From: Magnetospirillum moscoviense
Lineage (GTDB): Bacteria; Pseudomonadota; Alphaproteobacteria; Rhodospirillales; Magnetospirillaceae
DNA length: 64,000 bases
Direction of reading: 5' to 3'
Assembly: GCF_001650635.1 (NCBI RefSeq)
Contig: NZ_LWQU01000152.1
Location: 62,001 to 126,000 of the forward strand
The position numbers and the translations under genes were made by a program. Positions within the stretch are counted from its first letter, which is position 1; every line of letters starts with the position of its first letter. Shown in pieces: positions 1 through 8,756 of the stretch. The notes below the pieces were generated by a model, which was not told where the DNA came from, searched no databases, and saw only the letters and a list, made by a program, of their open reading frames with translations.

Positions 1-316
1 AGACATGGCGAACGGCGTCGGGGCCGGCCCATTCGTAAAGCTGGCCGGACAGCGCCGCCGGGGACAGCCCGGTGCGGGCGGCAAAGGCCTCGGCCACCAG
101 GCGGGCGCACAGATCGTCGTCGTGATGCGACGCCCACACCTCGACCCGGTCGCAGGTGGACAGCACCAGCGCCTCGTGCAGGCCGGCCGCCTTCAGTCCC
201 CCCAGGAAGGCGCCCACCATGGCATCGTCGATGAACATCTGGTCGCGCAATGACAACGACGCCGACCGATGGTTGGCGCCCACGACAAGCAGGCGGGGGG
301 CGTGGGCCTGGCTCAT
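1..316 (-). CDS. hemA: Glutamyl-tRNA reductase, N-terminal part (cut by window edge)
   Basis: Glutamyl-tRNA reductase makes glutamate-1-semialdehyde from Glu-tRNA in the C5 tetrapyrrole pathway. Only the first 105 codons lie inside the window. They read MSQAHAPRLLVVGANHRSAS and continue to a STCDRVEVWA block, which is the catalytic cysteine signature of the family (usually STCNR). The ATG overlaps the hisS stop in an ATGA arrangement, so hemA is translationally coupled to hisS at the end of an ispG-hisS-hemA run. The NADPH-binding and dimerisation domains would lie beyond position 1. Identification is firm despite truncation. Confidence 0.85.
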   Translation of the reverse strand, partial: MSQAHAPRLLVVGANHRSASLSLRDQMFIDDAMVGAFLGGLKAAGLHEALVLSTCDRVEVWASHHDDDLCARLVAEAFAARTGLSPAALSGQLYEWAGPDAVRHV

Positions 317-1548
317 CGGGCCAGCAGATGCTCCGTCAGACGGTCCAGCGCCACCTCGGTCTGGCTGCCGCTGTCCAGGTCGCGCACGGTGGCGGCGCCG
401 CGCGCCATCTCGTCCTCGCCCAGGATCACCACCGCCCGGGCGTCGGCCTTGTCGGCGCGGGCCATGCGCTTCTTCATATTGCCGGAAAAGCCCAGCTCGA
501 CACTGATCCCCGCCGCGCGCAGGCGGTCGGCCAGCACCATCGCCTGGGGGGCGTTGCCCATGGGAACGATGGCCACCGGACGGTCGGTGGCGGCGATGTC
601 GCCCACCAGCATCGACAGCCGCTCGACGCCCGCGGCCCAGCCGATGCCCGGGGTGGCCGGGCCGCCCATCTGGCCGATCAGGCCGTCATAGCGGCCGCCG
701 GCCAGCACGGTTCCTTGGGCGCCCAAAGCCGTGGTGGTGAACTCGAAGGCGGTGTGACAGTAATAATCCAGGCCACGCACCAGCCGGGGATTGACGGTGA
801 ACGGCACGCCGATGTCGGTCAGACCCTGGCACAATTGATCGAAATAATCCTTGGCCGACGGCGTCAGGCAATCGGTCATCAAGGGGGCGGCGGCGACGAT
901 CTTCTTGTCGCCCTCATCCTTGGAATCCAGGACCCGCAGCGGGTTCTTGTCCAGCCGGGCGCGGCTTTCCTCGGACAGGCCCGAGCGGAACGGGTCGAGA
1001 TAGGCGATCAGGGCGTTGCGATAGGCCTCGCGGCTTTCCTGGTCGCCCAGGGTGTTCAGTTCCAGCGTCACCTTGTCGCCCAGCCCCAGCGCTTCCAGGA
1101 AGCGGAAGCCCATGGACACCGTCTCGATGTCGGCCAGGGGGTCGGCGACGCCCAGGAACTCGACGCCGACCTGGTGGAACTGGCGCTGGCGGCCCTTTTG
1201 CGGGCGCTCGTGGCGGAACATCGGACCGCGATAGAACAGCTTCAGCGGCAGTGACTGGGCCAACCCGTTCGAGATGAAGGCCCGGGCCACGCCGGCCGTG
1301 CCCTCGGGCCGAAGGGTGATGGATTCCCCTTCCTTCATCGAGAAGGTGTACATCTCCTTGGTGACGACGTCCGAGGTCTCCCCCAGGGTGCGGGCGAAGA
1401 CTTCGGTGAATTCGAAGATGGGCGTGACGATCTCGCCATAGCCGTAACGGCGAACCAGCTGAAAGGCGGTGTCCTCGACGTGGCGGTGGCGCCGGGAATC
1501 GTCGGGCAGCAGGTCGTGGGTTCCGCGAACGGGTTGCAGGCCGGCCAA
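313..1548 (-). CDS. hisS: Histidyl-tRNA synthetase
   Basis: Class II aminoacyl-tRNA synthetase that charges tRNA-His in the cytoplasm. The protein begins with the family N-terminus AGLQPVRGTHDLLPDD and carries the HisRS signatures RLVRGLDYYCHTAFEF and GGRYDGLIGQMGGP. I place the start at a TTG at 1548, because an AGGGG ribosome binding site lies 7 bases upstream, inside the end of ispG. The frame stays open further upstream, but that stretch is arginine- and tryptophan-rich shadow of ispG. The result is 411 residues, a normal length. It follows ispG with a 4-base gap and overlaps hemA. It has no sign of being the HisZ paralogue, since the tRNA synthetase motifs are intact. Confidence 0.93.
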   Translation of the reverse strand: MAGLQPVRGTHDLLPDDSRRHRHVEDTAFQLVRRYGYGEIVTPIFEFTEVFARTLGETSDVVTKEMYTFSMKEGESITLRPEGTAGVARAFISNGLAQSLPLKLFYRGPMFRHERPQKGRQRQFHQVGVEFLGVADPLADIETVSMGFRFLEALGLGDKVTLELNTLGDQESREAYRNALIAYLDPFRSGLSEESRARLDKNPLRVLDSKDEGDKKIVAAAPLMTDCLTPSAKDYFDQLCQGLTDIGVPFTVNPRLVRGLDYYCHTAFEFTTTALGAQGTVLAGGRYDGLIGQMGGPATPGIGWAAGVERLSMLVGDIAATDRPVAIVPMGNAPQAMVLADRLRAAGISVELGFSGNMKKRMARADKADARAVVILGEDEMARGAATVRDLDSGSQTEVALDRLTEHLLAR

Positions 1549-1552
1549 GATG

Positions 1553-2677
1553 TCACCCCTTTTGTTTCGCCGCGTCCAGGGACGCCGCCTTACGTTCCAC
1601 CAATTCGACGATGTGGTCCAGCATCGCCGGACTGTCGATCTTGTGATCGGGCGTACCGGCGACATAGACCATGTGCGCCTCGCCGCCGCCGCCGGTCAGG
1701 CCGATATCGGTCTCGCGCGCCTCGCCGGGGCCGTTGACGACGCAGCCGATGATCGACAGCGTCACCGGGGCGGTGATGTGGGCCAGACGCTTTTCCAGCG
1801 CCTCGACCGTCGAGACCACGTCGAAGCCCTGGCGCGCGCAGGACGGACACGAGACGATGCGCACGCCCCTGGCCCTGATGCCTAAGCTTTTCAGGATTTC
1901 ATAGCCGACCTTGACCTCTTCCTCGACCGGGGCCGACAGCGACACCCGGATGGTGTCGCCGATGCCGGCCCACAGCAGGTTGCCGATGCCGATGGCCGAC
2001 TTGACGGTGCCGCCGATCAGGCCTCCGGCCTCGGTGATGCCCAGGTGCAGCGGATAGTCGCAGGCCGCCGCCAGCCCTTGATAGGCCGCCACCGCCAGGA
2101 ACACATCGGACGCCTTGACCGAGATCTTGAACTCGAAGAAATCGTTGTCTTCCAGGATGCGGGCATGCTCCAGCGCGCTTTCCACCAGCGCTTCCGGGCA
2201 GGGCTCGCCGAATTTTTCCAGCAGATGCTTTTCCAGCGAGCCGGCATTGACGCCGATGCGCATCGAGCAGCCATGGTCCTTGGCTGCCTGGACGACCTCG
2301 CGCACCCGGTCGGCGCTGCCGATATTGCCGGGATTGATGCGCAGGCAGGCCGCCCCCGCCTGGGCCGCCTCGATGGCGCGGCGATAGTGGAAATGGATGT
2401 CAGCCACCACCGGCACATGGACCTGGCGGATGATGTCGGCCAGGGCCTTGGTGGAATCCTCGTCCGGGCACGAGACGCGGACGATATCGACGCCGGCCGC
2501 TTCCGCCCGATGGATCTGGGCGACGGTGCCGGCGACGTCGGTGGTCAGCGTGTTGGTCATGGTCTGGACGGTGATGGGCGAATCGCCGCCCACCGGCACC
2601 GAGCCGACATGGATCAGACGCGACTTGCGACGATTGATCTGACGATAGGGGCGCGACGACATCGGTTGATCTGACAC
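1553..2677 (-). CDS. ispG: 4-hydroxy-3-methylbut-2-enyl diphosphate synthase (flavodoxin)
   Basis: IspG (GcpE) is the [4Fe-4S] enzyme that converts methylerythritol cyclodiphosphate to HMBPP in the non-mevalonate isoprenoid pathway. The 374-residue protein has the TIM-barrel N-half (VQTMTNT at about 37, then LRINPGNIG at 112) and the C-terminal cluster domain with [12 protein letters not shown] (Cys277, Cys280) and [10 protein letters not shown] (Cys312). These three cysteines are the expected cluster ligands. The listed start is a GTG. An ATG five codons in (position 2662) is an equal alternative, and neither has a strong ribosome binding site. It lies between the sensor kinase and hisS on the same strand. 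Confidence 0.95.
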   Translation of the reverse strand: MSDQPMSSRPYRQINRRKSRLIHVGSVPVGGDSPITVQTMTNTLTTDVAGTVAQIHRAEAAGVDIVRVSCPDEDSTKALADIIRQVHVPVVADIHFHYRRAIEAAQAGAACLRINPGNIGSADRVREVVQAAKDHGCSMRIGVNAGSLEKHLLEKFGEPCPEALVESALEHARILEDNDFFEFKISVKASDVFLAVAAYQGLAAACDYPLHLGITEAGGLIGGTVKSAIGIGNLLWAGIGDTIRVSLSAPVEEEVKVGYEILKSLGIRARGVRIVSCPSCARQGFDVVSTVEALEKRLAHITAPVTLSIIGCVVNGPGEARETDIGLTGGGGEAHMVYVAGTPDHKIDSPAMLDHIVELVERKAASLDAAKQKG

Positions 2678-2725
2678 CTGCGGGGAAGGCCGGGCGCTTG
2701 ATATAGCGCATTTGGCCTTGGAAAG

Positions 2726-4600
2726 TCACCCCAGAGCAGGCAGGTCGAAGGTGAAGCGGCTGCCTTGGCCGACTTCGCTCTCCACCGTAATGGCCCCGCC
2801 ATGGCGCTCGACGATGCGCTTGACCACCGCCAGGCCGACACCGGTGCCGGAATAGACCTCGCCGTCGCAGGCACGCTGGAAGATCACGAAGATGCGCTGA
2901 TGGTTGTCAGGCGCGATGCCGATGCCGTTGTCGGCCACGCTATAGAAGCAGCGGCCGTCATCCTGATGGCCCGAGATCACCACCTGGGCCGGTTGCCCCG
3001 GCTGACGATATTTCAGGGCGTTGGCGACCAGGTTCTGCATCAGTCGTATCAACTGGCCGCGATCGCCGATGGCCGGCGGCAGGGTCCCTTCGACGCGGAC
3101 CTGCCCGCCTTCCTCCTCGATCGCCAAGGACAGCACCACCAGGACCTCGGCGACCAGTTGGTTCATATCGACCGGGGCGAACTCGCCGCCCCTGGTCTCG
3201 ACGCGGGACAAATCCACCAGATCGGAAATCATCCGGCTCATGCGCTGGGCGCCATCGACGGCGAAGCCCATGAACTCCACCCCGTCCTTGTCCAGACGGT
3301 CGGAGTAACGCCGTTTGATCAGGCCGAGATAGGCGCTGACCATGCGCAACGGCTCTTGCAGGTCGTGGGACACCACATAGGCGAAGTCCTGCAGATCGCG
3401 GTTCGAGCGGGTCAGGCGTTCCATCAATTCGCCGGTCAAACGCTCGCTTTCAAGCCGTTCCGAAATGTCGTCGAACACCACCACCGCACCAAGGATCTCG
3501 CCATCCTCGACCACCGGGGTGGTGCGCAGGCTGACCGCCAATTCGCGACCGTCGGCGCACAGCAGCCGCTCGGTCGAGGTCTGGCGGGCCTTGCCGGAAT
3601 GGATGGTGGCGCATCCCTTGCCGTCGCCGGGACAGAAATGATCCCCCCCTTCGCCGCACAACAGCAACTTGGACAGCCCCTGGCCCCGCACCTGGTCGGC
3701 CGACCAGCCCAGCAGATGCTCGGCCGCGGGATTGAAGAACGTGATGACGCAATGGGGATCGATGCCGACGATGCCCTCGCCGACCGATTGCAGGATCAAT
3801 TCGTTGTGGTGCGACAGGCGCCTGAATTGACGGTCCTCCTCGACCTCTTCTTCCAGGCGGCGGCGGGTGCGGCTGCCTGCAAACGCGATTCCGGCGACAC
3901 CCACCACCCAGATGGCCCCATGGGTGGTGAATTGGGCGCGCTCGGCCTTGGCCTGGATGGCGTAGAACCCGTCCATCGGCAGGGTGACGCCAATGCCGCC
4001 CCGGATATCGCCGGCCTGATAGCCTTGGGCGGCGTGGCACTTCAGGCAACCGGGCTCGGTGATCATCGCCCGCATCAGCCGCAATTGCGGCTGGCCGTCG
4101 ATGGTGACCAACTCGAGTACCTCGTCGACCTCGAAACGCGCGAACTTTTCGAGCGCGGCGCGTTCCCACGGGTCGGGCGCATTGCTGGGATTCAACGGCC
4201 TTAAGCTGGTGATGCGGCCGCGCACACCATAGGCGTCCGAGAACTCATCCATCATCTGGCGGACCATATAGGCCGGATTCATCAAGGTCAGCATCCGCCC
4301 GGACGGCAATCTCACCTCGCGGTCGGCCATGTCGGGCAGGTACGGATTGGGGGGCGTGCGTTCGTCGATCGGCACATAGACGCCGCCATGGCGCGTGCCC
4401 CAGCGGCGGAAGGAATAGTCCTTGTTGAAATGGACGCGGGCCTCGCGGGTGGCCACGTCCAGGGTCTGACGCGCCTCGTTGTGCAGGTTCCACGCCAACG
4501 AACCGCCAACCAGCGCCGACCACCCGGCCAACAGGCCGACGATCAGCGCCCGCAAGCGCCGCAGACCAGGCCCTCCCTGCCGTTCATCGAGTGAAGCCAT
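2726..4600 (-). CDS. Membrane sensor histidine kinase with c-type heme (DUF3365) sensor, PAS, HisKA and HATPase domains
   Basis: A 624-residue two-component sensor. A membrane segment at about 17-35 is followed by a periplasmic Tll0287/DUF3365-like domain holding one CLKCH heme-attachment motif (185-189). A second membrane segment lies near 228-242. Next comes a PAS domain (about 262-380) with an unusual cysteine set (Cys315, Cys323, Cys330, Cys348). A HisKA domain of the phytochrome-like type follows, with phospho-acceptor His412 in VVSHDLQEPLRM. The protein ends in a HATPase with N box NLVANALKY and G boxes DNGIGI and GTGVGLAVV. No response regulator gene is adjacent, so the output partner is unknown. 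The CxxCH motif suggests redox or gas sensing through covalent heme, which is inferred from the family rather than shown here. Confidence 0.85.
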   Translation of the reverse strand: MASLDERQGGPGLRRLRALIVGLLAGWSALVGGSLAWNLHNEARQTLDVATREARVHFNKDYSFRRWGTRHGGVYVPIDERTPPNPYLPDMADREVRLPSGRMLTLMNPAYMVRQMMDEFSDAYGVRGRITSLRPLNPSNAPDPWERAALEKFARFEVDEVLELVTIDGQPQLRLMRAMITEPGCLKCHAAQGYQAGDIRGGIGVTLPMDGFYAIQAKAERAQFTTHGAIWVVGVAGIAFAGSRTRRRLEEEVEEDRQFRRLSHHNELILQSVGEGIVGIDPHCVITFFNPAAEHLLGWSADQVRGQGLSKLLLCGEGGDHFCPGDGKGCATIHSGKARQTSTERLLCADGRELAVSLRTTPVVEDGEILGAVVVFDDISERLESERLTGELMERLTRSNRDLQDFAYVVSHDLQEPLRMVSAYLGLIKRRYSDRLDKDGVEFMGFAVDGAQRMSRMISDLVDLSRVETRGGEFAPVDMNQLVAEVLVVLSLAIEEEGGQVRVEGTLPPAIGDRGQLIRLMQNLVANALKYRQPGQPAQVVISGHQDDGRCFYSVADNGIGIAPDNHQRIFVIFQRACDGEVYSGTGVGLAVVKRIVERHGGAITVESEVGQGSRFTFDLPALG

Positions 4601-4965
4601 CGTGACCCCCTGCCACGCCCCTCATTTCAGCCAGATTACGCCTTTTGTATGAGCTTCGAAAGGGGCATCGACCCTAGATGGCGACAATGAACGCTGACAC
4701 CAACACGGATAACAATCAACGCACAATAAGAACATTGATATAAAATTGGATAAAATTTTATCTTATTGCCTTTTTAAATAAAACGTTCTTGAGTATTAAT
4801 TAGTACAGTACTTATTCATTTATATTTTTGTTGCAACACATTCACTTATGGCATATTTTCAATATCACGGTAGTCATGAGTACACGGAACAACCCAAGTT
4901 ATTCACGACACACCACCGGGGGATGGGCCTCAATTCCGAGCCCTCCGTAGAAAAGGAGAAAAGCC
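4601..4965. other. AT-rich intergenic leader before the Flp pilin gene
   Basis: This 365-base gap between the divergent sensor kinase and flp holds no gene that I can support. From about 4640 to 4870 it is strongly AT-rich against a background of about 65% GC. It contains a perfect 14-base palindrome GATAAAATTTTATC (4749-4762) and an AGTAC-A-GTACT inverted repeat (4802-4812). These look like regulator or nucleoid-protein sites for the pilin promoter. I could not assign a convincing sigma-70 or sigma-54 promoter. Confidence 0.5.
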
Positions 4966-5130
4966 ATGTTCATGTTCCGCAAGATCCAGAAGGACGAGTC
5001 GGGCGCCACCGCCATCGAGTACGGCCTGATCGCCGCCCTGATCAGCGTTGTCATCGTCACCGCCGTGACGGCCGTCGGCGGCGGATTGAACACCGCCTTC
5101 ACCGCCATCCAGACTGCCTTGGGCGGCTGA
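4966..5130 (+). CDS. flp: Flp/Fap-type pilin subunit
   Basis: A 54-residue major pilin precursor of the Tad (type IVc) pilus. It starts MFMFRKIQKDESGATAIEYG, with a short basic leader, then the GATAIEYGLIAALI hydrophobic segment with the conserved Glu-Tyr that follows prepilin peptidase cleavage after the Gly. A small Gly/Ala-rich tail ends in ALGG. The ribosome binding site AGGAG (4954-4958) is well placed. The gene sits at the head of the Tad locus and is separated from cpaA by a strong terminator. Pilin can therefore be made in excess over the assembly machinery. Length and motif match Flp pilins closely. Confidence 0.95.
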   Translation: MFMFRKIQKDESGATAIEYGLIAALISVVIVTAVTAVGGGLNTAFTAIQTALGG

Positions 5131-5210
5131 TGGCCGGGACGGGCGAAGCCGGCGGCGCCAAACGCGCGCCGCCGCCGCCCGCGAGTGGGACAGACCCTTC
5201 TGACCCTCAA

Positions 5211-5248
5211 CTCCCCGGCCTTGGGCTTGCTCGGGGAGTTTTCTTTTT
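5211..5248 (+). terminator. Rho-independent terminator between flp and cpaA
   Basis: Stem CTCCCCG (5211-5217) pairs with CGGGGAG (5232-5238) and is followed directly by TTTTCTTTTT (5239-5248). A GGCGGCGC/GCGCCGCC stem upstream may stabilise the pilin mRNA. The terminator ends most pilin transcripts and lets limited read-through into the assembly operon. Confidence 0.85.
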
Positions 5249-5267
5249 GTGAGATGGAAGCTTAGGG

Positions 5268-5720
5268 ATGGGCGATCTCCTCACAATCGGCGCGGAAGGC
5301 GCCTTCGTGGCCATGATGCTGGCCGCGGCGTTCATCGACGGATGCAGCTTCCGGCTGCCCAATCCGCTGACCGCTGTGGTAGCGCTGGCCTTCCTGCCGT
5401 GGGCATGGATCCGTTTCGACGACCCGTGGCTGCTGCTGGTGCACCTGGCCGCCGGCCTGGCGATCATGGCGGTGGCGGCCGTGGCTTTCGCCCGCAACAT
5501 CCTGGGCGGCGGCGATGCCAAATTGCTGGCCGCCTGCGCCTTGTGGACCGGCTTCGACGAACTGGGCCGGTTCCTGATCACCACCAGCCTGGCCGGGGGC
5601 GTTCTTGCCCTGGCCGTCTTGTGCCTGCCCCCGGCCGGAGAATCCCGCCGGCTGCCTTACGGCATCGCCATCGCGGCGGGTGGGCTTGATTTCTGGCTGC
5701 GCAACAGCGCGGTCCTGTAG
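5268..5720 (+). CDS. cpaA: Prepilin peptidase of the Tad system (CpaA/TadV)
   Basis: A24-family aspartic prepilin peptidase that removes the leader from Flp pilin at the inner membrane. The 150-residue polytopic protein has the two catalytic aspartate motifs: FIDGCSFRLPN near residue 23 and GGGDAKL near 82. It is the short CpaA/TadV form, which lacks the methylase domain of PilD. It is the first gene after the flp terminator and is followed 12 bases later by cpaB. Start ATG with GGAAG about 7 bases upstream. Confidence 0.9.
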   Translation: MGDLLTIGAEGAFVAMMLAAAFIDGCSFRLPNPLTAVVALAFLPWAWIRFDDPWLLLVHLAAGLAIMAVAAVAFARNILGGGDAKLLAACALWTGFDELGRFLITTSLAGGVLALAVLCLPPAGESRRLPYGIAIAAGGLDFWLRNSAVL

Positions 5721-5732
5721 CGGGAGGAAGCC

Positions 5733-6611
5733 ATGCGCCCCGTCACCTTGTTCCTGGTCGTCTTCGCCCTGGCCGTGGCCGGCCTGACCGCCTTCCTGGC
5801 CAAGCGCTTCCTGGACCAGAACAACCGCCCCGTCGCCGCCGAACGGGTGCTCGAGCCGGCCAAGTCGGTTCTGGTCGCCGCCCGCGACGTCGTCGCCGGA
5901 ACGGCCTTGGCCTCGGCCGACGTGAAATGGCAATCCTGGCCGGTCGATGGCGACGACACCCGCTTCCTGGTCAAGGCCGAAGGCTCGGCCGACCCGCTGG
6001 CCGCCGCCATCGGCCAGCATGTCCGCCGGCCGCTGGCGGCGGGCGAGCCGATCCGCCGCGAGCTGCTGTTCAAGCCCGGCCAGGCCGGGGTGATGGCCGG
6101 CATGCTGACGCCCGGCGCCCGCGCCGTCGCCATCTCGATTGGCGCCAACAACGCCGCGTCCGGCTTCATCTTGCCGGGCGACCGGGTCGATGTGGTGCTG
6201 ACCGCCGACCTGTCGCGCCTGACCGGAGCCACCCAGCCGCAGCCCGGCATCGCCGCCAAGTTCGCCGCCGAGACCATCCTGACCGACATCCGCGTCCTGG
6301 CCATCGACCAGGCGGTCAAGCCCGGCCAGGCCACCGACACCGCCCTGGTCGGCAAGATCGCCCTGTTGGAAGTCACCCCGGACCAGGCCGAGCAATTGGC
6401 CACCGCCGGCATGATGGGCGCACTTAGCCTGTCGCTGCGCAGCCTGGCGGTCGCTCAGGAATCCGCCCCGGCGACGGGGCGCCACTACACCTCGGACACC
6501 AGCCTTTCCAAGGCGCTCTCAGCCTATGCCGGCGGCCGCCCGCAACAATCGGGTGGCGGCAGTGGAATCCGCGTCAATCGCGGCGGCAAGCTTTCGGTCG
6601 AAGGGAACTGA
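5733..6611 (+). CDS. cpaB: Flp pilus assembly protein CpaB/RcpC
   Basis: Inner-membrane-anchored periplasmic component thought to connect the Tad secretin to the inner-membrane complex. The 292-residue protein has an N-terminal membrane helix (TLFLVVFALAVAGLTAFLA). An SAF-like domain follows (AARDVVAGTALASADVKWQSW, then RPLAAGEPIRRELLF), then the RcpC region with GDRVDVVLTADLS. The C-terminus is Gly/Ser-rich. GGGAGGAAG precedes the ATG. It is separated from cpaC by 2 bases. Confidence 0.9.
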   Translation: MRPVTLFLVVFALAVAGLTAFLAKRFLDQNNRPVAAERVLEPAKSVLVAARDVVAGTALASADVKWQSWPVDGDDTRFLVKAEGSADPLAAAIGQHVRRPLAAGEPIRRELLFKPGQAGVMAGMLTPGARAVAISIGANNAASGFILPGDRVDVVLTADLSRLTGATQPQPGIAAKFAAETILTDIRVLAIDQAVKPGQATDTALVGKIALLEVTPDQAEQLATAGMMGALSLSLRSLAVAQESAPATGRHYTSDTSLSKALSAYAGGRPQQSGGGSGIRVNRGGKLSVEGN

Positions 6612-6613
6612 CC

Positions 6614-8068
6614 ATGACCCGCACGCTTCCCCTGATGGCGTTGGCGTTGCTTCTGAGCCTGCCGGCTTCGGCCTCGGAACAGCCGCCCGCCCCCCTTGCC
6701 GCCCCGCGCCCCCAGGTCAACCAGGCGCCCTTGTCGGTCATCGCCCTGAAGCCCGGCCAAAAGACACCTGGCGGCCCGGCCCGCCAGGCCCCGGAAGTGA
6801 TCGGCGTCGCGCTGAACAAGACCACCCAGATCGACCTGCCGGCCGCCGTGCGCGACATCATCGTCGGCAACCCCGAGGTGGCCGAGGTGCTGGTGCGTTC
6901 GAACACCCAATTGTTCCTGCAAGGGCGCAAGATCGGCGACACCAACCTGTTCGTGATGGATTCCGCCGGCCACCTGATCCGCCGGATCGAGGTCAACGTC
7001 CATCCCGACACCGACGCGGTCAAGGACGCCCTGGCCCGCCTGCTGCCCGACGACCGCCTGGACGTGGTCGGCACCGGCGACACCCTGGTCCTGTCCGGCT
7101 CGGTGCGGTCCGACGGCGTCGCCGCCCAGGCCCGCGCCATCGCCCGGCGCTTCGTGTCGGCCGACGACAAGGTGATCAGCATGATCAAGGTCGCCGCCGA
7201 CCAGCAGGTGCTGCTGCAGGTCCGCGTCGCCGAGATGCAGAAGTCGGTGCTGAAGGAACTGGGCATGACCAACACCCTGACCTCGACCGGTCTGGGCGGC
7301 GGCTTGGCCGGCTCCTTGGCGCTGTCGACCACGCCCGTCGGCCTGGGCACCGAGATCGCCGGCGTGGTCACCGCCTCGGCGCTGAACAACCTGACCAACT
7401 CGTTGCGCATGCTGGAAAAGCAGGGCCTGGTCAAGAACCTGGCCGAGCCCAACCTGATGGCGGTGTCGGGCGAATCGGCCTCGATGCTGGCGGGCGGCGA
7501 ATATCCGATCCCGGTGCCCGACAAGGACACCATCAAGATCGAGTACAAGCCGTTCGGCGTGTCGCTGTCCTTCCTGCCGGTGGTGCTGGATTCCGGCGCC
7601 ATCTCGCTGAAGATCGCCACCGAGGTCTCGGCCCTGTCCTCGACCAACTCGGTCCAGGTGCCGTTCAGCACCGGTACCATCACCATCAAGGCCTTCACCG
7701 TGCGCCGGGCCAATTCCACCGTGGAATTGCCGTCGGGCGGCAGCGTGATGATCGCCGGCATGCTGCAAAACGACATCGTCAGCGGCCTGAACGGCATGCC
7801 CGGCGCCATGGACATCCCGATCATCGGCTCGCTGCTCAGGTCGTCCAGCTTCCAGCGCGCCGAGACCGAGCTGGTGGTGATGGTGTCGGCCATGCTGGCC
7901 AAGCCGGTCGATCCCAAGCAGATCGCCCTGCCCACCGACGGCTTCGCGCCGGCGTCCGACATGGATCAGATCTTCCTCGGCAAACTGCACGAGGTCTACG
8001 TCAAGCGTCCGCTCGACACCCGCGGCGGCAACCCGCTGCAGGGGCCGGTCGGCTATATCGTGGAGTGA
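6614..8068 (+). CDS. cpaC: Tad secretin CpaC/RcpA
   Basis: Outer-membrane secretin through which the Flp pilus leaves the cell. The 484-residue precursor has a Sec signal peptide (first about 21 residues, ending ASASEQ) and a pilus-assembly N-domain (IDLPAAVRDIIVGNPEVAEV). A BON-like segment follows (DALARLLPDDRLDVVGTGDT), then the secretin core with VLLQVRVAEMQ, LAEPNLMAVSGESA and VPFSTGTITI. The ending MVSAMLAKPVDP is typical of RcpA/CpaC. It is tightly spaced between cpaB and cpaD. Confidence 0.93.
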   Translation: MTRTLPLMALALLLSLPASASEQPPAPLAAPRPQVNQAPLSVIALKPGQKTPGGPARQAPEVIGVALNKTTQIDLPAAVRDIIVGNPEVAEVLVRSNTQLFLQGRKIGDTNLFVMDSAGHLIRRIEVNVHPDTDAVKDALARLLPDDRLDVVGTGDTLVLSGSVRSDGVAAQARAIARRFVSADDKVISMIKVAADQQVLLQVRVAEMQKSVLKELGMTNTLTSTGLGGGLAGSLALSTTPVGLGTEIAGVVTASALNNLTNSLRMLEKQGLVKNLAEPNLMAVSGESASMLAGGEYPIPVPDKDTIKIEYKPFGVSLSFLPVVLDSGAISLKIATEVSALSSTNSVQVPFSTGTITIKAFTVRRANSTVELPSGGSVMIAGMLQNDIVSGLNGMPGAMDIPIIGSLLRSSSFQRAETELVVMVSAMLAKPVDPKQIALPTDGFAPASDMDQIFLGKLHEVYVKRPLDTRGGNPLQGPVGYIVE

Positions 8069-8073
8069 CCGTC

Positions 8074-8745
8074 ATGAAGCGCTTTCTTGTCCCGCTCGCC
8101 GCCCTGACGCTCGCCGCCTGCGCCCAGCCGGTCGATCTGGCCGACTTCGACACCCGCCTGGCCCATCCCGTCAGCGTCCACCGCACCGAGGCCCGCCTGG
8201 TGGTCCAGACGCCGCTGCCGGTCGATGATGCCCGCCGCCTGTCGGCCTTCGCCGCCGATTACCTGCGCCGGGGCGCCGGCCCCTTGGAACTGGCCGTGGT
8301 GGCCGCCGGCGAAGACGATCCCCAGGCCCGGGACAGCGCCGAAAAGCTGGCCCAGGAATTGATGGCGCGCGGCGTGCGCGCCGCCGAGATCAAGGCCCGC
8401 CTGGTGTGGGATTCCAAACCCGGCGATACCGGCATGGCGGTGCTGTCCTATCCGCACCATGTCGCCAAGGCGCCCGAATGCGGCAGTTGGACCAACCCGC
8501 TAAACTGGAACAACGGCAACCGCAACACCGACAATTTTGGCTGCGCCGTCCAGCGCAACATCGCCCTGATGGCCGCCGACCCGCGCGACCTGGAATCGGC
8601 CCGGCCGGTCTCGGGCCGCGACGGCGAGCGCGCAGCCGACATCCTGGGCAAGTACCAGAAGGGCCAGACCATCGCCGCGCCCAAGGAGGTGGGGTCCTAC
8701 ACCACCACCACCACCCAGACCGGCAACACCACCAGCGGCAAGTGA
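8074..8745 (+). CDS. cpaD: Tad pilus lipoprotein CpaD
   Basis: A 223-residue outer-membrane lipoprotein that accompanies the CpaC secretin. The signal peptide ends in the lipobox LTLAAC with Cys16. The CpaD family core is seen in NWNNGNRNTDNFGCAVQRNIA, where a conserved FGCAVQ segment is followed by an Asn-rich block. The C-terminus is a Thr-rich tail (TTTTTQTG). Start ATG 8074 lies 5 bases after the cpaC stop. A longer in-frame reading upstream is shadow of cpaC and was rejected. Confidence 0.88.
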   Translation: MKRFLVPLAALTLAACAQPVDLADFDTRLAHPVSVHRTEARLVVQTPLPVDDARRLSAFAADYLRRGAGPLELAVVAAGEDDPQARDSAEKLAQELMARGVRAAEIKARLVWDSKPGDTGMAVLSYPHHVAKAPECGSWTNPLNWNNGNRNTDNFGCAVQRNIALMAADPRDLESARPVSGRDGERAADILGKYQKGQTIAAPKEVGSYTTTTTQTGNTTSGK

Positions 8746-8756
8746 CGAGGTTCGCC

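Noticed and set aside
6524-7990. A 488-codon minus-strand reading frame over cpaC
   Set aside because: The secretin on the plus strand has clear signal peptide and family motifs. The antisense translation is His/Gly/Gln-rich with no domain.
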